Below are positions 33,880-42,131 of a DNA stretch of 64,000 nt, one piece after another (the first letter of the stretch is position 1; the number at the start of each line of letters is the position of its first letter). The position numbers and the translations under genes are program-made. This DNA comes from CAVSMC01 sp963798655 (GTDB lineage Bacteria > Pseudomonadota > Gammaproteobacteria > Burkholderiales > Casimicrobiaceae), in assembly GCA_963798655.1 (NCBI GenBank), contig CAWCUH010000012.1, positions 62,001 to 126,000 on the forward strand. Direction: 5' to 3'. The notes under the pieces were generated by a model. The model ran no database searches and was not told the origin of the DNA. It worked only from the letters and a program-made list of their open reading frames with translations.

Positions 33880-34985
33880 GCGCCGGGGCGACGAGCGTCG
33901 CGGTCGAGCCGTCCTCCACGCGACGGGAATCGCTCGGCGCGTTCGAGCGCTTTCTGTCGCTGTGGGTCGCGCTTTGCATCGTCGCCGGCGTCGCGGCCGG
34001 GCAGCTCGCGCCGGCGCCGTTCCGCGCGCTCGGCACCCTCGACGTCGCGCACGTCAACCTGCCGGTCGGCGTGCTGATCTGGGCGATGATCGTGCCGATG
34101 CTCGCGCGCATCGATTTCGGCGCGCTGCACGAAGTGCGCCGGCACGCGCGCGGGCTCGCGGTGACCTTGTTCGTCAACTGGGCGGTGAAGCCTTTCTCGA
34201 TGGCGCTCCTCGCGTGGCTGTTCATTCGTCACGCATTCGCACCGCTGCTGCCCGCGGCGCAAATCGACGGCTACGTCGCGGGGCTCATCCTGCTCGCCGC
34301 CGCGCCATGCACGGCGATGGTCTTCGTGTGGAGCAATCTCTGCGACGGCGAGCCGGCGTTCACGCTGACACAGGTCGCACTGAACGACACGATCATGGTG
34401 TTCGCGTTCGCGCCGATCGTCGCGCTGCTGCTCGGCGTGTCGTCGATCCCGATTCCGTGGGACACGCTGCTGCTGTCGGTCGTCATGTACATCGCGGTCC
34501 CGCTCGCGATCGCGCAGGCGTGGCGGCGCGTGCTGCTGCGCCGCGGTGAACCCGCGCTGCGCCAGGCGCTCGCGCGCACGGCGCCGCTGTCGCTCGGCGC
34601 GCTGCTCGCGACGCTGGTGCTCCTCTTCGCGTTCCAGGGCGAGGCGATCCTCGGCCAGCCGCTGGTGATCGCGCTCCTCGCGGTGCCTATCCTCGTGCAG
34701 GTCGTGCTGAACGCGGCGCTCGCCTACGGCCTCAATCGCTCGCTGCGTGTTGCGCACTGCGTCGCCGGGCCGTCGTCGCTGATCGGCGCGTCGAACTTCT
34801 TCGAGCTCGCCGTCGCCGCGGCGATCAGCCTGTACGGATTCCAGTCGGGCGCGGCGCTCGCGACCGTCGTCGGCGTGCTGATCGAGGTACCGCTGATGCT
34901 CGCCGTCGTGCGCGTGGTCAATCGCAGCAGGACGTGGTACGAGGCGCCCTTCGGCGCCGTGAAGCGCGCGGGCCGCGCTCCTTGA
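33876..34985 (+). CDS. acr3: ACR3-family arsenite efflux transporter
   Basis: 369 residues with a GTG start overlapping arsC. It has about ten membrane helices and the ACR3 features: ILLAAAPCTAMVFVWSNLC with the essential cysteine, and NDTIMVFAFAPIV. It exports arsenite using the membrane potential. Together with arsC it completes arsenate detoxification, although the repressor gene upstream is broken, so expression may be constitutive or controlled in trans. Confidence 0.93.
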   Translation: MSAGATSVAVEPSSTRRESLGAFERFLSLWVALCIVAGVAAGQLAPAPFRALGTLDVAHVNLPVGVLIWAMIVPMLARIDFGALHEVRRHARGLAVTLFVNWAVKPFSMALLAWLFIRHAFAPLLPAAQIDGYVAGLILLAAAPCTAMVFVWSNLCDGEPAFTLTQVALNDTIMVFAFAPIVALLLGVSSIPIPWDTLLLSVVMYIAVPLAIAQAWRRVLLRRGEPALRQALARTAPLSLGALLATLVLLFAFQGEAILGQPLVIALLAVPILVQVVLNAALAYGLNRSLRVAHCVAGPSSLIGASNFFELAVAAAISLYGFQSGAALATVVGVLIEVPLMLAVVRVVNRSRTWYEAPFGAVKRAGRAP

Positions 34986-35063
34986 CCGTCGGCGACGCGC
35001 GCTGCGAGAATCCTCCGCTCACAACGCGCCGCCGGCACGCCGGCCGCCATCGCAGGAGGAGAA

Positions 35064-36008
35064 ATGAAGCGAATGTCCATCGGACTGGTCGCGGCGGCCG
35101 TTGCCTCCGCATTCGCCGCGTCGGCCGCGGCCGAGCAGATCACGTTCATGACGGGGCCGCAGGGGGGCTCGTGGATCCCGCTCGGCGGCGCGATGAAGAG
35201 CTACTGGGAAGCGGCGGTGCCGGGGCTTTCGATCCAGCAGACGCCCGGCGCGGGAATCGCCAACGTGCGCGGCATCGACGAAGGCAAGGCGCAGGTCGCC
35301 TTCGCCAATTCGGCGACGACGGTCGATGGCGTTGCGGGCCGTCCGCCTTACCCCCGCAAGACGACCAAGGTGTGTCAGGTCGCCAATCTCTACCCGCAGC
35401 ACTTTCAGGTCGTCGCGCTCAAGGACGCGCACGTCAAGTCGTTCGCGGATCTGAAGGGCAAGTCGCTGGTCACCCAGTCGAAGGGCAATACCGGCGAGAT
35501 CCTGACCGCCGAGGTGCTCAAGATCAACGGCATGAGCTATCAGTCACTCAGCAAGGCGCAGTTCCAGGCCGCGTACACGGACGCCGTGTCGATGATGAAG
35601 GACGGCCACGCCGACGTGTTCACGCTCGGCACGACGGCTCCGGCCTCGGCGGTGATGGATCTCGCGAGCGCCCGCGACATCGAGCTCGTGCCCGTCGACG
35701 ACAAGACGATGAACGCGTTGCACGCCGAAAATCCCGGCTACCACAAGCTCGTGATCAAGGCAGGCACGTATCCAAAGCAGGACAAGGACGTTCCCGTCAT
35801 CGGCTATTCGACGCATATCGTCGCGGCCTGCGATCTTCCGGAGGAGACGGTCTACCGGATGACGAAGGCACTGGCCACGCATGTCAAGGACATGGCGAAC
35901 GTCGTCAAGGCGATCGACGGACTGACCGTCAAGGACATGGCCGTCGACATCGGCGTGCCGTTCCACACGGGCGCCGTCAAGTACTACAAGGAAGCGGGCG
36001 TGATGTGA
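35064..36008 (+). CDS. TAXI-family TRAP transporter solute-binding protein
   Basis: 314 residues. A signal peptide ends near SAAAE. The TAXI opening ITFMTGPQGGSWIPLGGAM and the GIANVRGIDEGKAQVAFANS region are clear. It is a periplasmic receptor that delivers an organic acid or amino acid such as glutamate or a dicarboxylate to the TRAP permease encoded next. A 24-base perfect palindrome lies just after its stop. The ligand is unknown. Confidence 0.92.
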   Translation: MKRMSIGLVAAAVASAFAASAAAEQITFMTGPQGGSWIPLGGAMKSYWEAAVPGLSIQQTPGAGIANVRGIDEGKAQVAFANSATTVDGVAGRPPYPRKTTKVCQVANLYPQHFQVVALKDAHVKSFADLKGKSLVTQSKGNTGEILTAEVLKINGMSYQSLSKAQFQAAYTDAVSMMKDGHADVFTLGTTAPASAVMDLASARDIELVPVDDKTMNALHAENPGYHKLVIKAGTYPKQDKDVPVIGYSTHIVAACDLPEETVYRMTKALATHVKDMANVVKAIDGLTVKDMAVDIGVPFHTGAVKYYKEAGVM

Positions 36009-36010
36009 GC

Positions 36011-36034
36011 CGGTTCCCGCGCGCGCGGGAACCG
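36011..36034. repeat. 24-base perfect palindrome between the two TRAP genes
   Basis: The bases 36011-36034 are a complete palindrome (cggttcccgcgc and its complement), flanked by gagc and ggctc that extend the pairing imperfectly. There is no T-run. In the gap between a binding-protein gene and its permease such a hairpin often protects the upstream transcript so that the receptor is made in excess. Confidence 0.6.
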
Positions 36035-36061
36035 GGCTCATTCGTTGCGGGCTGCCACTGA

Positions 36062-37957
36062 ATGGCAACTCCGACGACGGCCGTCGTCTCCGACGAGGCG
36101 CAGGCGACGGCGCCGACGAGCGCCGCGCTGCGCGGCCTCGTGTCGATCGTCGCCGTCGCGATGTCGCTCTATCACATGTACGCGGCGGCGTTCGGGCCGC
36201 CGGAGGCGATCGTCTTCCGCGGCACGCACCTGATGTTCGCGATGGCGCTCGTGTTCATGCTCTACCCGACGCGGCCCGGCCGGCCGGCTTGGCGCGCGCT
36301 CGACGCCGCGCTGCTCGCGCTCGGTCTCGGCTTCGTGCTGCACATCCTTCTGAACTACGACTACTTCATCAACCGCATCATCTACATCGACGATCTCACG
36401 CGCGCCGACCGCTTCTTCGCCGTCGTAGCAGTGGTGATCGTGCTCGAGGCGACGCGGCGGGTGATCGGCCTCGCGCTGCCGCTCACGGCGGTCGCGTTCC
36501 TCGTCTACGCGCTCGGCTTTACACACGTCACGCTCGACGTGCTGCTCGAGCAGCTGTACCTGTCGACCGAAGGCATCTTCGGATCGACGCTCGGCGTGTC
36601 GGCGAGCTACGTGATGCTTTTCGTGCTGTTCGGCGCATTCATGGAAAAGAGCGGCACCGGTCAGCTGTTCATGGATTTCGCAATGTCGATCACCGGCCAT
36701 GCCGCGGGCGGGCCGGGCAAGGTGTCGATCGTGTCGTCGAGCCTGTTCGGCACCGTGTCGGGCAGCGCGGTCGCCAACGTGATGGTCGACGGCCCGATCA
36801 CGATCCCGCTGATGAAGCGCACCGGCTTCCGTCCTCCGTTCGCCGCCGCCGTCGAGGCGGTCGCATCGACCGGCGGCCAGATCATGCCGCCGGTGATGGG
36901 CGCCGCGGCGTTCGTCATGGCCGAGTTCCTCGCAGTGCCTTACGCGACGGTTGCGCTGTGGGCGGCGATCCCGGCGCTGCTCTACTACATCGCCGTGTTC
37001 TTCGCCGTCCATTTCGAGGCGAAGCGGTTCAAGCTTGCCGGCGTCCCGAAATCCGAGCTGCCGCGCTTCGCCCACGTGATGCTCGTGCGCGGGCACCTCT
37101 TCGTGCCGATCTTCGTCGTGCTGTTCGGGCTCATGCTCGGCTATTCGGCACCGCTGTGCGCGCTCGTCGGCGCGCTCACGTGCCTGCCGTTCGCGCTGAT
37201 GCGCGCGTCGACCCGCGAAAGCATCGGCTGGCGCAGCCCTGTCGACGCGCTGATCGAGGGCGCACGCAACACGCTCGCCGTGGCAATGGCATGCGCGTGC
37301 GCCGGCCTCGTCATCGGCGTCGTGACGATCACCGGCCTCGGCATCGTCTTCACGCAGTTCGTCGTCGCGCTGTCGCACGACTGGCTCGTGCTCGCGCTCG
37401 TGCTAACCGCGCTCGCCGGAATCGTCCTCGGCATGGGCATGCCGACGACACCCGCGTACATCGTCATGGTGTCGCTGCTCGTGCCGGCGCTGATCAAGCT
37501 CGGCGCGGCAACGCCGGCCGCGCACATGTTCGCGTTCTACTTCGCGATCCTGTCGGCGATCACGCCGCCGGTCGCGCTCGCGGTGTTCGCCGCGGCAGGC
37601 CTCGCACGGACCAGCATGTGGCAGGCCGGCTGGGAATCGATGCGCGTCGCCGCGCCGGCGTACATCGTGCCGTTCATGTTCGTCTACGAGCCGTCGCTGC
37701 TGATGATCGGCGACTGGATGACGATCGTCACGTCGACGCTGTCGGCGACGCTCGGCGTCATTTGCCTCTCGGCCGGCCTCGTCGGCTATCTGCGCAGGCC
37801 GTGCGCGCCGTGGGAACGCGTGCTGCTCGTCGCCGCCGCGCTGCTGCTGATCAAGCCCGGCTACGCGAGCGACGCGGTCGGCATCGTGCTGCTCGTCACG
37901 CTGTTCCTGCTGCAGCGCTGGCGCGAACAGCGGCGAATCAGTCCAGGCGCGGGCTGA
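36062..37957 (+). CDS. TRAP transporter fused permease (4TM/12TM)
   Basis: 631 residues with a DctQ-like small-permease part (about 1-135) fused to a DctM-like large permease. Typical loops are GTVSGSAVANVMVDGPITIP, STGGQIMPPVMGAAAF and GMGMPTTPAYIVMV. It is a sodium-driven importer working with the TAXI receptor encoded 53 bases upstream. The fused type is usual for TAXI systems. Substrate unknown. Confidence 0.93.
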   Translation: MATPTTAVVSDEAQATAPTSAALRGLVSIVAVAMSLYHMYAAAFGPPEAIVFRGTHLMFAMALVFMLYPTRPGRPAWRALDAALLALGLGFVLHILLNYDYFINRIIYIDDLTRADRFFAVVAVVIVLEATRRVIGLALPLTAVAFLVYALGFTHVTLDVLLEQLYLSTEGIFGSTLGVSASYVMLFVLFGAFMEKSGTGQLFMDFAMSITGHAAGGPGKVSIVSSSLFGTVSGSAVANVMVDGPITIPLMKRTGFRPPFAAAVEAVASTGGQIMPPVMGAAAFVMAEFLAVPYATVALWAAIPALLYYIAVFFAVHFEAKRFKLAGVPKSELPRFAHVMLVRGHLFVPIFVVLFGLMLGYSAPLCALVGALTCLPFALMRASTRESIGWRSPVDALIEGARNTLAVAMACACAGLVIGVVTITGLGIVFTQFVVALSHDWLVLALVLTALAGIVLGMGMPTTPAYIVMVSLLVPALIKLGAATPAAHMFAFYFAILSAITPPVALAVFAAAGLARTSMWQAGWESMRVAAPAYIVPFMFVYEPSLLMIGDWMTIVTSTLSATLGVICLSAGLVGYLRRPCAPWERVLLVAAALLLIKPGYASDAVGIVLLVTLFLLQRWREQRRISPGAG

Positions 37958-37970
37958 CCCGATCGCCGGC

Positions 37971-38011
37971 CAAAAAAAGAAGGCTGCAACCGGAGGCTCC
38001 GTCGCAGCCTT
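37971..38011 (-). terminator. Rho-independent terminator of the higA-like gene
   Basis: On the minus strand the arms aaggctgc and gcagcctt (38004-38011 and 37980-37987) form an 8-bp stem with a 16-base loop, followed by TTCTTTTTTT. It lies 20 bases after the stop of the minus-strand antitoxin gene. Confidence 0.8.
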
Positions 38012-38031
38012 GCAACAAACCGTTTGGTCGA

Positions 38032-38388
38032 TCAGATGTCGTCGCCGACCGCTCCGCCTGCTTGTCGCGCGCGCACCGCGCGGACCGCGTTACGCATGTC
38101 CCAGGCAACCTGCAGGTGCATCCAGAACGCCGCATCGTTGCCGAAGAAGATCGCGAGACGCACGGCAGTGTCAGGTGTTATGCCGCGCCGACCGTTGATC
38201 AGCTCGTTCACGCGACGGCGCGACACGCCGAGCGCGTGCGCGAGGTCGGTCTGGCTGATCGACAGCGGAATCAGGTAGCGCGTCTCGAGGAACGAGCCGG
38301 GATGCGGCGGGGTGCGACCTGGCAACGACAAGCGCGCCGGACGTCCCCGCGGGGACAGTCCGGCGGCCCGAGGGCGCAGATTCTCCAT
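38032..38388 (-). CDS. higA: HigA-type XRE-family antitoxin, apparently orphan
   Basis: 118 residues from the ATG at 38388 (ATG 38400 and 38484 are alternatives). After a 35-residue extension comes the HigA block: TPPHPGSFLETRYLIPLSIS, ALGVSRRRVNELINGRRGIT, and the FFGNDAAFWMHLQVAWDMR tail. HigA binds DNA and neutralises the HigB RNase. No HigB frame is found on either side. It has its own terminator. It may be a solitary regulator or the survivor of a lost pair. Confidence 0.82.
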   Translation of the reverse strand: MENLRPRAAGLSPRGRPARLSLPGRTPPHPGSFLETRYLIPLSISQTDLAHALGVSRRRVNELINGRRGITPDTAVRLAIFFGNDAAFWMHLQVAWDMRNAVRAVRARQAGGAVGDDI

Positions 38389-38499
38389 TCCGTCGAGCAT
38401 TCTGACCGACCGCGCCGCGGCCCCTCCTCCTGAGTCCCTCACCTCGTGAATGCGATGCAACCGTCGAATCGTATTGAAACCCAACCGGCGCAGTTCTGG

Positions 38500-38513
38500 T
38501 TGACGTGGATCAA
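38500..38513. promoter_or_regulatory. FNR/CRP-family box upstream of ratA
   Basis: The site is ttgacgtggatcaa, TTGAC-N4-ATCAA. It lies 94 bases before the RatA-like start at 38608 and between this gene and the divergent higA. Confidence 0.6.
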
Positions 38514-38607
38514 CGGGGACGTGCGCCGCTGCGTGCGCACGCGCGGCGTCCGTGTAATGTAACGGCGATCGTTACAAGCGTGGTCCAATCGAGGCATCGT
38601 TCGACTC

Positions 38608-39108
38608 ATGCAGGTACGCAAGCAGCTGATCGTCGCGCATCGCATCGGCGCAATGTTCGATCTGATCGAGGCCGCCGAGCGCTATCCCGATTTCCTGCCG
38701 TGGTGCGCAGCGGCGAGCGTCGTGTCGCGCGACGAGGCGCACGTGTGCGCACTGATCAAGGTCAACTACCGCGGCGTGCATTTCGAGTTCACTACCCGTA
38801 ACCCCAAGCGGCGTCCCGAGTGGATGGGCGTCACGCTCGAGCGCGGTCCGTTCCGCCGGTTCCAGGGCGAATGGCTGCTGACCCCGCTGGGCGATGTCGG
38901 CTGCCGCGTCGAATTCCGGCTCGATTACGAGTTCGCGAGCACGCTGATGACGAAGCTCGCCGGCCCGGTGTTCGAGCGGATCGCCGACACGCTGGTCGAT
39001 GCGCTGGTCGCGCACGCCGACCGCGTGCTGCCCGCGGCGAGCGCGACGTCCGCGACGGCGGCGTCGACAACCGACTCATCGAACGCCCGAGGAGCAAACG
39101 ATGGCTGA
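38608..39108 (+). CDS. RatA/COQ10-like SRPBCC protein
   Basis: 166 residues with a START-type hydrophobic-pocket fold. The opening is RKQLIVAHRIGAMFDLIE then YPDFLPWCAAASV, with a final helix FERIADTLVDALVAHAD. Close families are the RatA ribosome-association proteins and the quinone-binding COQ10 proteins. It overlaps the downstream cyclic-nucleotide-binding gene by 8 bases. The upstream FNR-type site and cytochrome neighbours favour a quinone-linked role, which is inference. Confidence 0.75.
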   Translation: MQVRKQLIVAHRIGAMFDLIEAAERYPDFLPWCAAASVVSRDEAHVCALIKVNYRGVHFEFTTRNPKRRPEWMGVTLERGPFRRFQGEWLLTPLGDVGCRVEFRLDYEFASTLMTKLAGPVFERIADTLVDALVAHADRVLPAASATSATAASTTDSSNARGANDG

Positions 39109-39604
39109 TTCCGCGACGACGATCGATCCCGCGACGCTCGAAGCGCTGAAGTCGACGAAGCTCGCGAGCGAGCTCGACGACGCGCAATGCCGGGTGCTTG
39201 CCGACGCGGTGACGATCCGCGAGTTCCGCGACGGCGAGCTGGTCGTCCCCGAGGGCGCGTCGGACAATCACCTGTTCGTGATCCTTTCCGGCGCCCTGTC
39301 CGTCGTGCACCGGCATGGCCACGCCGACGCCGAAACGCTGTTCTGCCTCGACACCGGCGATTTCGTCGGCGAGCTCGCATTCATCGACGGCACCCCGCAC
39401 TACGCGTCGCTGGTCGCCCTCGAGCCGACGCGCGTGCTCTCGCTCGAGCGCGAGGCGCTCGAGGCGCTGCTCGAGCGTGCGCCGCGCATCGTCTATCAGG
39501 TGATGCGCGCGATCGTGCGCACGACGCACGACATCCAGCGGCGTCTTTCGATGCAGTCGGTCGAGCTGACCAACTACATCTACAAGCAGCACGGCCGGTA
39601 CTGA
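39101..39604 (+). CDS. Cyclic-nucleotide-binding domain protein without DNA-binding domain
   Basis: 167 residues consisting almost wholly of one cNMP-binding beta-roll (ELVVPEGASDNHLFVILSGAL, then LDTGDFVGELAFIDGTPHYASLVA) and a C-terminal helix. The FVGELAFIDGTPHYAS loop matches the phosphate-binding cassette, though with His-Tyr near the usual Arg position. No helix-turn-helix follows, so it is not a complete Crp/Fnr regulator. A GGAG site precedes the ATG. It is coupled to the RatA-like gene. Confidence 0.82.
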   Translation: MADSATTIDPATLEALKSTKLASELDDAQCRVLADAVTIREFRDGELVVPEGASDNHLFVILSGALSVVHRHGHADAETLFCLDTGDFVGELAFIDGTPHYASLVALEPTRVLSLEREALEALLERAPRIVYQVMRAIVRTTHDIQRRLSMQSVELTNYIYKQHGRY

Positions 39605-39678
39605 CGGCGCCGCAAAGAGCAGGCAGCGGCGTCAGGTCGCGAACGAATGACGCCGCCGGGAGCGGTGCAGCCCGCGCG

Positions 39679-40362
39679 CTACCGCAGCGACAGGATCCAG
39701 TTCACCAGATTGTTGATGCGGTCGGGGTCGGTCGTCTTGACGATCGGATGCGCTTCCTCGTGACCGTCTTCGAACTTGGCCTTGCGTCCGGTGGTCAGGT
39801 GCTTGTAAAGCCTGTCCTCGGCACCCAGGCTCCCCAGATACTTGCTCGCGACATCGCGCCACGCGGGACCGATCTTCTTCGTATCCACGGCGTGGCACTT
39901 CAGGCATCGGCTCTGGGTCGCGAGCGTTTCAGCGGCAGCGACGTCGACCGGCGCTGAAACCGGCAGCGCAAGGATCCAGTCCACGAGATTGGTGATGCGC
40001 TTGGGGTCGTTGGTCTTGACGATCGGATGGAATTCCTCGTGTCCGTCATCGAACTTCGCCTTGCGACCCGTCGTGACGTGCGCATACAGGCGTTGCTCGG
40101 CTCCCGGCTCGCCGCGGTACTTGGCCGCGACGTCTTTCCACGCCGGGCCAATCTTCTTCTGGTAGACGCTGTGGCATTCCAGACACCGGCTTTGCCGCGC
40201 GAGCTGCTGCGCCGCGAGCACGTCGAGCGCACTCGCCGGCGATGCAATCAACGAGCAGGCGAGCAGCGCAGCGCCGGCCAGCAGAGCGTCGCGCCCTGCT
40301 GACGCCGGCGACTTCACGTCGTTTCCGCCGGAAGATCGGCCGGCGATTTCAGCACGCCTCAT
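39679..40362 (-). CDS. Diheme cytochrome c made of two duplicated modules
   Basis: 227 residues from the ATG at 40362, which overlaps the stop of the small ORF upstream (ATGA). A GTG at 40317 would give a more usual signal peptide. After the signal, two similar units follow, each with LATQSRC-type heme sites (CLECH, CLKCH), GPAWKDVAAKY, a TTGRKAKFxDGHEE stretch and a final NLVxWIL helix. Each unit resembles the monoheme protein at 41720. Probably a periplasmic electron carrier from NapC encoded upstream. Confidence 0.85.
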   Translation of the reverse strand: MRRAEIAGRSSGGNDVKSPASAGRDALLAGAALLACSLIASPASALDVLAAQQLARQSRCLECHSVYQKKIGPAWKDVAAKYRGEPGAEQRLYAHVTTGRKAKFDDGHEEFHPIVKTNDPKRITNLVDWILALPVSAPVDVAAAETLATQSRCLKCHAVDTKKIGPAWRDVASKYLGSLGAEDRLYKHLTTGRKAKFEDGHEEAHPIVKTTDPDRINNLVNWILSLR

Positions 40363-40496
40363 CCGGTTCGCTTCGCTCGCCGTGCGGCGAGCGAATTCTC
40401 GAGCATTCGAACGCCGGCGCTCACCACCGCGACGCAAGCCGCAAAGATCCCGGCCATCGCGGCGACTGCAAGCGCCGTCCAAAGCGCCGTCGACAT
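40359..40496 (-). CDS. Small single-pass membrane protein, 45 residues
   Basis: A short frame below usual length cut-offs. The ATG at 40496 has an excellent GGGAGG site 5 bases upstream. The protein has one hydrophobic helix (ALWTALAVAAMAGIFAACVA, about residues 4-24) followed by a basic tail ending RRAKRTG. Its stop overlaps the start of the diheme cytochrome (ATGA), and it begins 40 bases after the NapC stop. The shape recalls small accessory subunits of respiratory membrane complexes. No family recognised. Confidence 0.6.
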   Translation of the reverse strand: MSTALWTALAVAAMAGIFAACVAVVSAGVRMLENSLAARRAKRTG

Positions 40497-40536
40497 CACG
40501 CCCTCCCGCTTACGCGACAGCAGCCCCGATTTGCCG

Positions 40537-41145
40537 TCATTCCTCGTCCTCGTTGTATTCCTTCGGCAGCAGGTGCGCGATGCCCTTGTGGCAGTCGATG
40601 CACGTCTTGCCGTCCTTTTGCGCCTGTTGCATCTTCGCCCGCGCGCGCGGGTTCTGCTTGTGCGGGTCCATGGCGTCCCACGAGTGGCAATTCCTGCATT
40701 CGTGAGAATCGTTCTCTTTCATCGTTGCCCACACGTGCCGCGCGAGCTCGATTCGCTGTGTCTCGAACTTCACGGGTGTGTCGATGGAGCCCGCAACGAA
40801 CTTGCTGTAGAGCTCCTTGCTCGCCTGGACCTTGCGCACGAACTTGTGCATCCAGTCCTTCGGCACGTGGCAGTCGGGGCATATGGCGCGCACGCCGGAG
40901 CGATTGCGATAGTGGATCGTTTCCTTGTATTCCTGATACACGGTATCGCGCATCTCGTGACACGACGTGCAGAAGACGAGTGAGTTCGTCGCCTCCATGC
41001 CGGTATTGAAGCCGCCCCAGAAGATCAGGCCCGACATCATTCCGATCGCGACGACCCCCACCAGCGGCAGGGTCGACGGACGCATGAAGTAATCGCGCAG
41101 CTTGGCCACTGCGCGCTTCAGCGCGCCTGGTTCGCCTACAGACAT
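40537..41145 (-). CDS. NapC/NirT-family tetraheme quinol oxidase
   Basis: 202 residues. One N-terminal helix (about 26-47) and four heme sites CTSCH, CPDCH, CRNCH and CIDCH, with the NapC-type context FCTSCHEM and CIDCHKGIAHLLP. Family members oxidise quinol in the inner membrane and reduce a periplasmic partner. Here the candidate partners are the downstream diheme cytochrome and the decaheme conduits. It has a perfect FNR-type palindrome 72 bases upstream. Confidence 0.92.
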   Translation of the reverse strand: MSVGEPGALKRAVAKLRDYFMRPSTLPLVGVVAIGMMSGLIFWGGFNTGMEATNSLVFCTSCHEMRDTVYQEYKETIHYRNRSGVRAICPDCHVPKDWMHKFVRKVQASKELYSKFVAGSIDTPVKFETQRIELARHVWATMKENDSHECRNCHSWDAMDPHKQNPRARAKMQQAQKDGKTCIDCHKGIAHLLPKEYNEDEE

Positions 41146-41217
41146 GAGGAGTTACCCGTTAGAGCTGCATGTTGGAGCCGCTTCGCCGTAGATTCGCGCC
41201 GGCAGGCCTGCGACAGG

Positions 41218-41231
41218 TTGACCTGTGTCAA
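41218..41231. promoter_or_regulatory. FNR/CRP-family box upstream of napC
   Basis: The site is ttgacctgtgtcaa, a perfect TTGAC-N4-GTCAA palindrome 72 bases before the NapC start at 41145. Confidence 0.7.
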
Positions 41232-41580
41232 TTTGCCGCGCGGGCGTTGCGCGCTTGGATGTGAATCGAATCCACTTCATCGCATCGCGGTGTGAACGCG
41301 TGTGGCGTCGCTCCAACACATTCGCGTTGTCGGATCTCAGCCAGCGGGAACAATCGCGAACCCGGCCTACACGCGGCCGTGAGATTGCCGATCTTCCACA
41401 TCGCGCGAACCGCATGTCGCGCACAACGTCTTCAAGGCTTTGACATTTCCGTTGCACGACAATATCGCGCGCGGTGCGCGCACAAACGAAGACGAATCGC
41501 TCTCATTTCGATCACGCATCGGAACCCGCGCAACGAAACTTCGCAGAACAAGGCGGCGGCAATCGCGCAAGTTTCGCCTG

Positions 41581-41594
41581 TTGATCTGCGTCAA
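41581..41594. promoter_or_regulatory. FNR/CRP-family box upstream of the first porin-cytochrome operon
   Basis: The site is ttgatctgcgtcaa, TTGAT-N4-GTCAA, one base from the classic FNR consensus. It lies 125 bases before the monoheme cytochrome at 41720. Confidence 0.7.
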
Positions 41595-41719
41595 CATGAC
41601 GCAGTTTTAAAGCGACCACAGTTTGTCGCATCACAACTGCGCTGATTTGTCGCACCGATGTGACACGGCTCGTCGCCGTGTCACGACCAATCATCAACCG
41701 CCAAAGCCCTCGAGGTCAC

Positions 41720-42070
41720 ATGAAAGCATGTATTCGCCGCACGCTCGTCGCAGCACTTTCAAGTTGCGCCGCCGCGCTGATCTTCACCGGCGACGCCGCG
41801 GCGGCCGATGCAGCCGCCGCGCAGGCGTTGGCACGTCAGAGCAACTGCTTCAAGTGCCACGCCGTCGACAAGAAGAAGGAAGCCCCTGCGTGGAAGGAAG
41901 TCGCCGCCAAGTACAAGAGCAAGCCGGACGCGGAAGCCAAGCTCATCAAGCACGTCACGACGGGTCCGAAGGTGAAGTTCGAGGACGGTCACGAGGAAGA
42001 CCACCCGGTCGTGAAATCGAAGAACGCCGACGAAATCAAGAATCTCGTCGACTGGATCCTTTCGCTGTAG
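41720..42070 (+). CDS. Monoheme periplasmic cytochrome c
   Basis: 116 residues. A signal peptide ends near DAAAAD. One heme site, CFKCH, sits in LARQSNCFKCHAVDKKK, then APAWKEVAAKYKSK, a TTGPKVKFEDGHEEDHPVV stretch and a C-terminal NLVDWILSL. It is nearly a single copy of the module that is doubled in the diheme protein at 39679. It heads the operon with the first decaheme/porin pair and is probably its periplasmic shuttle. Confidence 0.88.
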   Translation: MKACIRRTLVAALSSCAAALIFTGDAAAADAAAAQALARQSNCFKCHAVDKKKEAPAWKEVAAKYKSKPDAEAKLIKHVTTGPKVKFEDGHEEDHPVVKSKNADEIKNLVDWILSL

Positions 42071-42131
42071 ACGCGTTCAGATCGCGCGCGTCGTGCGCGC
42101 CGGCAGGCAGCAGAACCGGATGGGAGCGGAA

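Larger units (their letters stand above)
41146..41719. other. 574-base divergent regulatory region of the cytochrome island
   Basis: No credible gene. It is visibly richer in A and T than its surroundings. It holds an FNR-type site for each divergent unit (41218-41231 and 41581-41594), a direct repeat tttgtcgca at 41622-41630 and 41646-41654 (24 bases apart), and a 10-bp hairpin (gtgacacggc with its complement, 41660-41684) just ahead of the cytochrome at 41720. Promoters for both directions must lie here. Confidence 0.7.

Noticed and set aside
38389..38607. HigB toxin upstream of higA
   Set aside because: The available frames are short and lack the HigB/RelE-like fold signatures.
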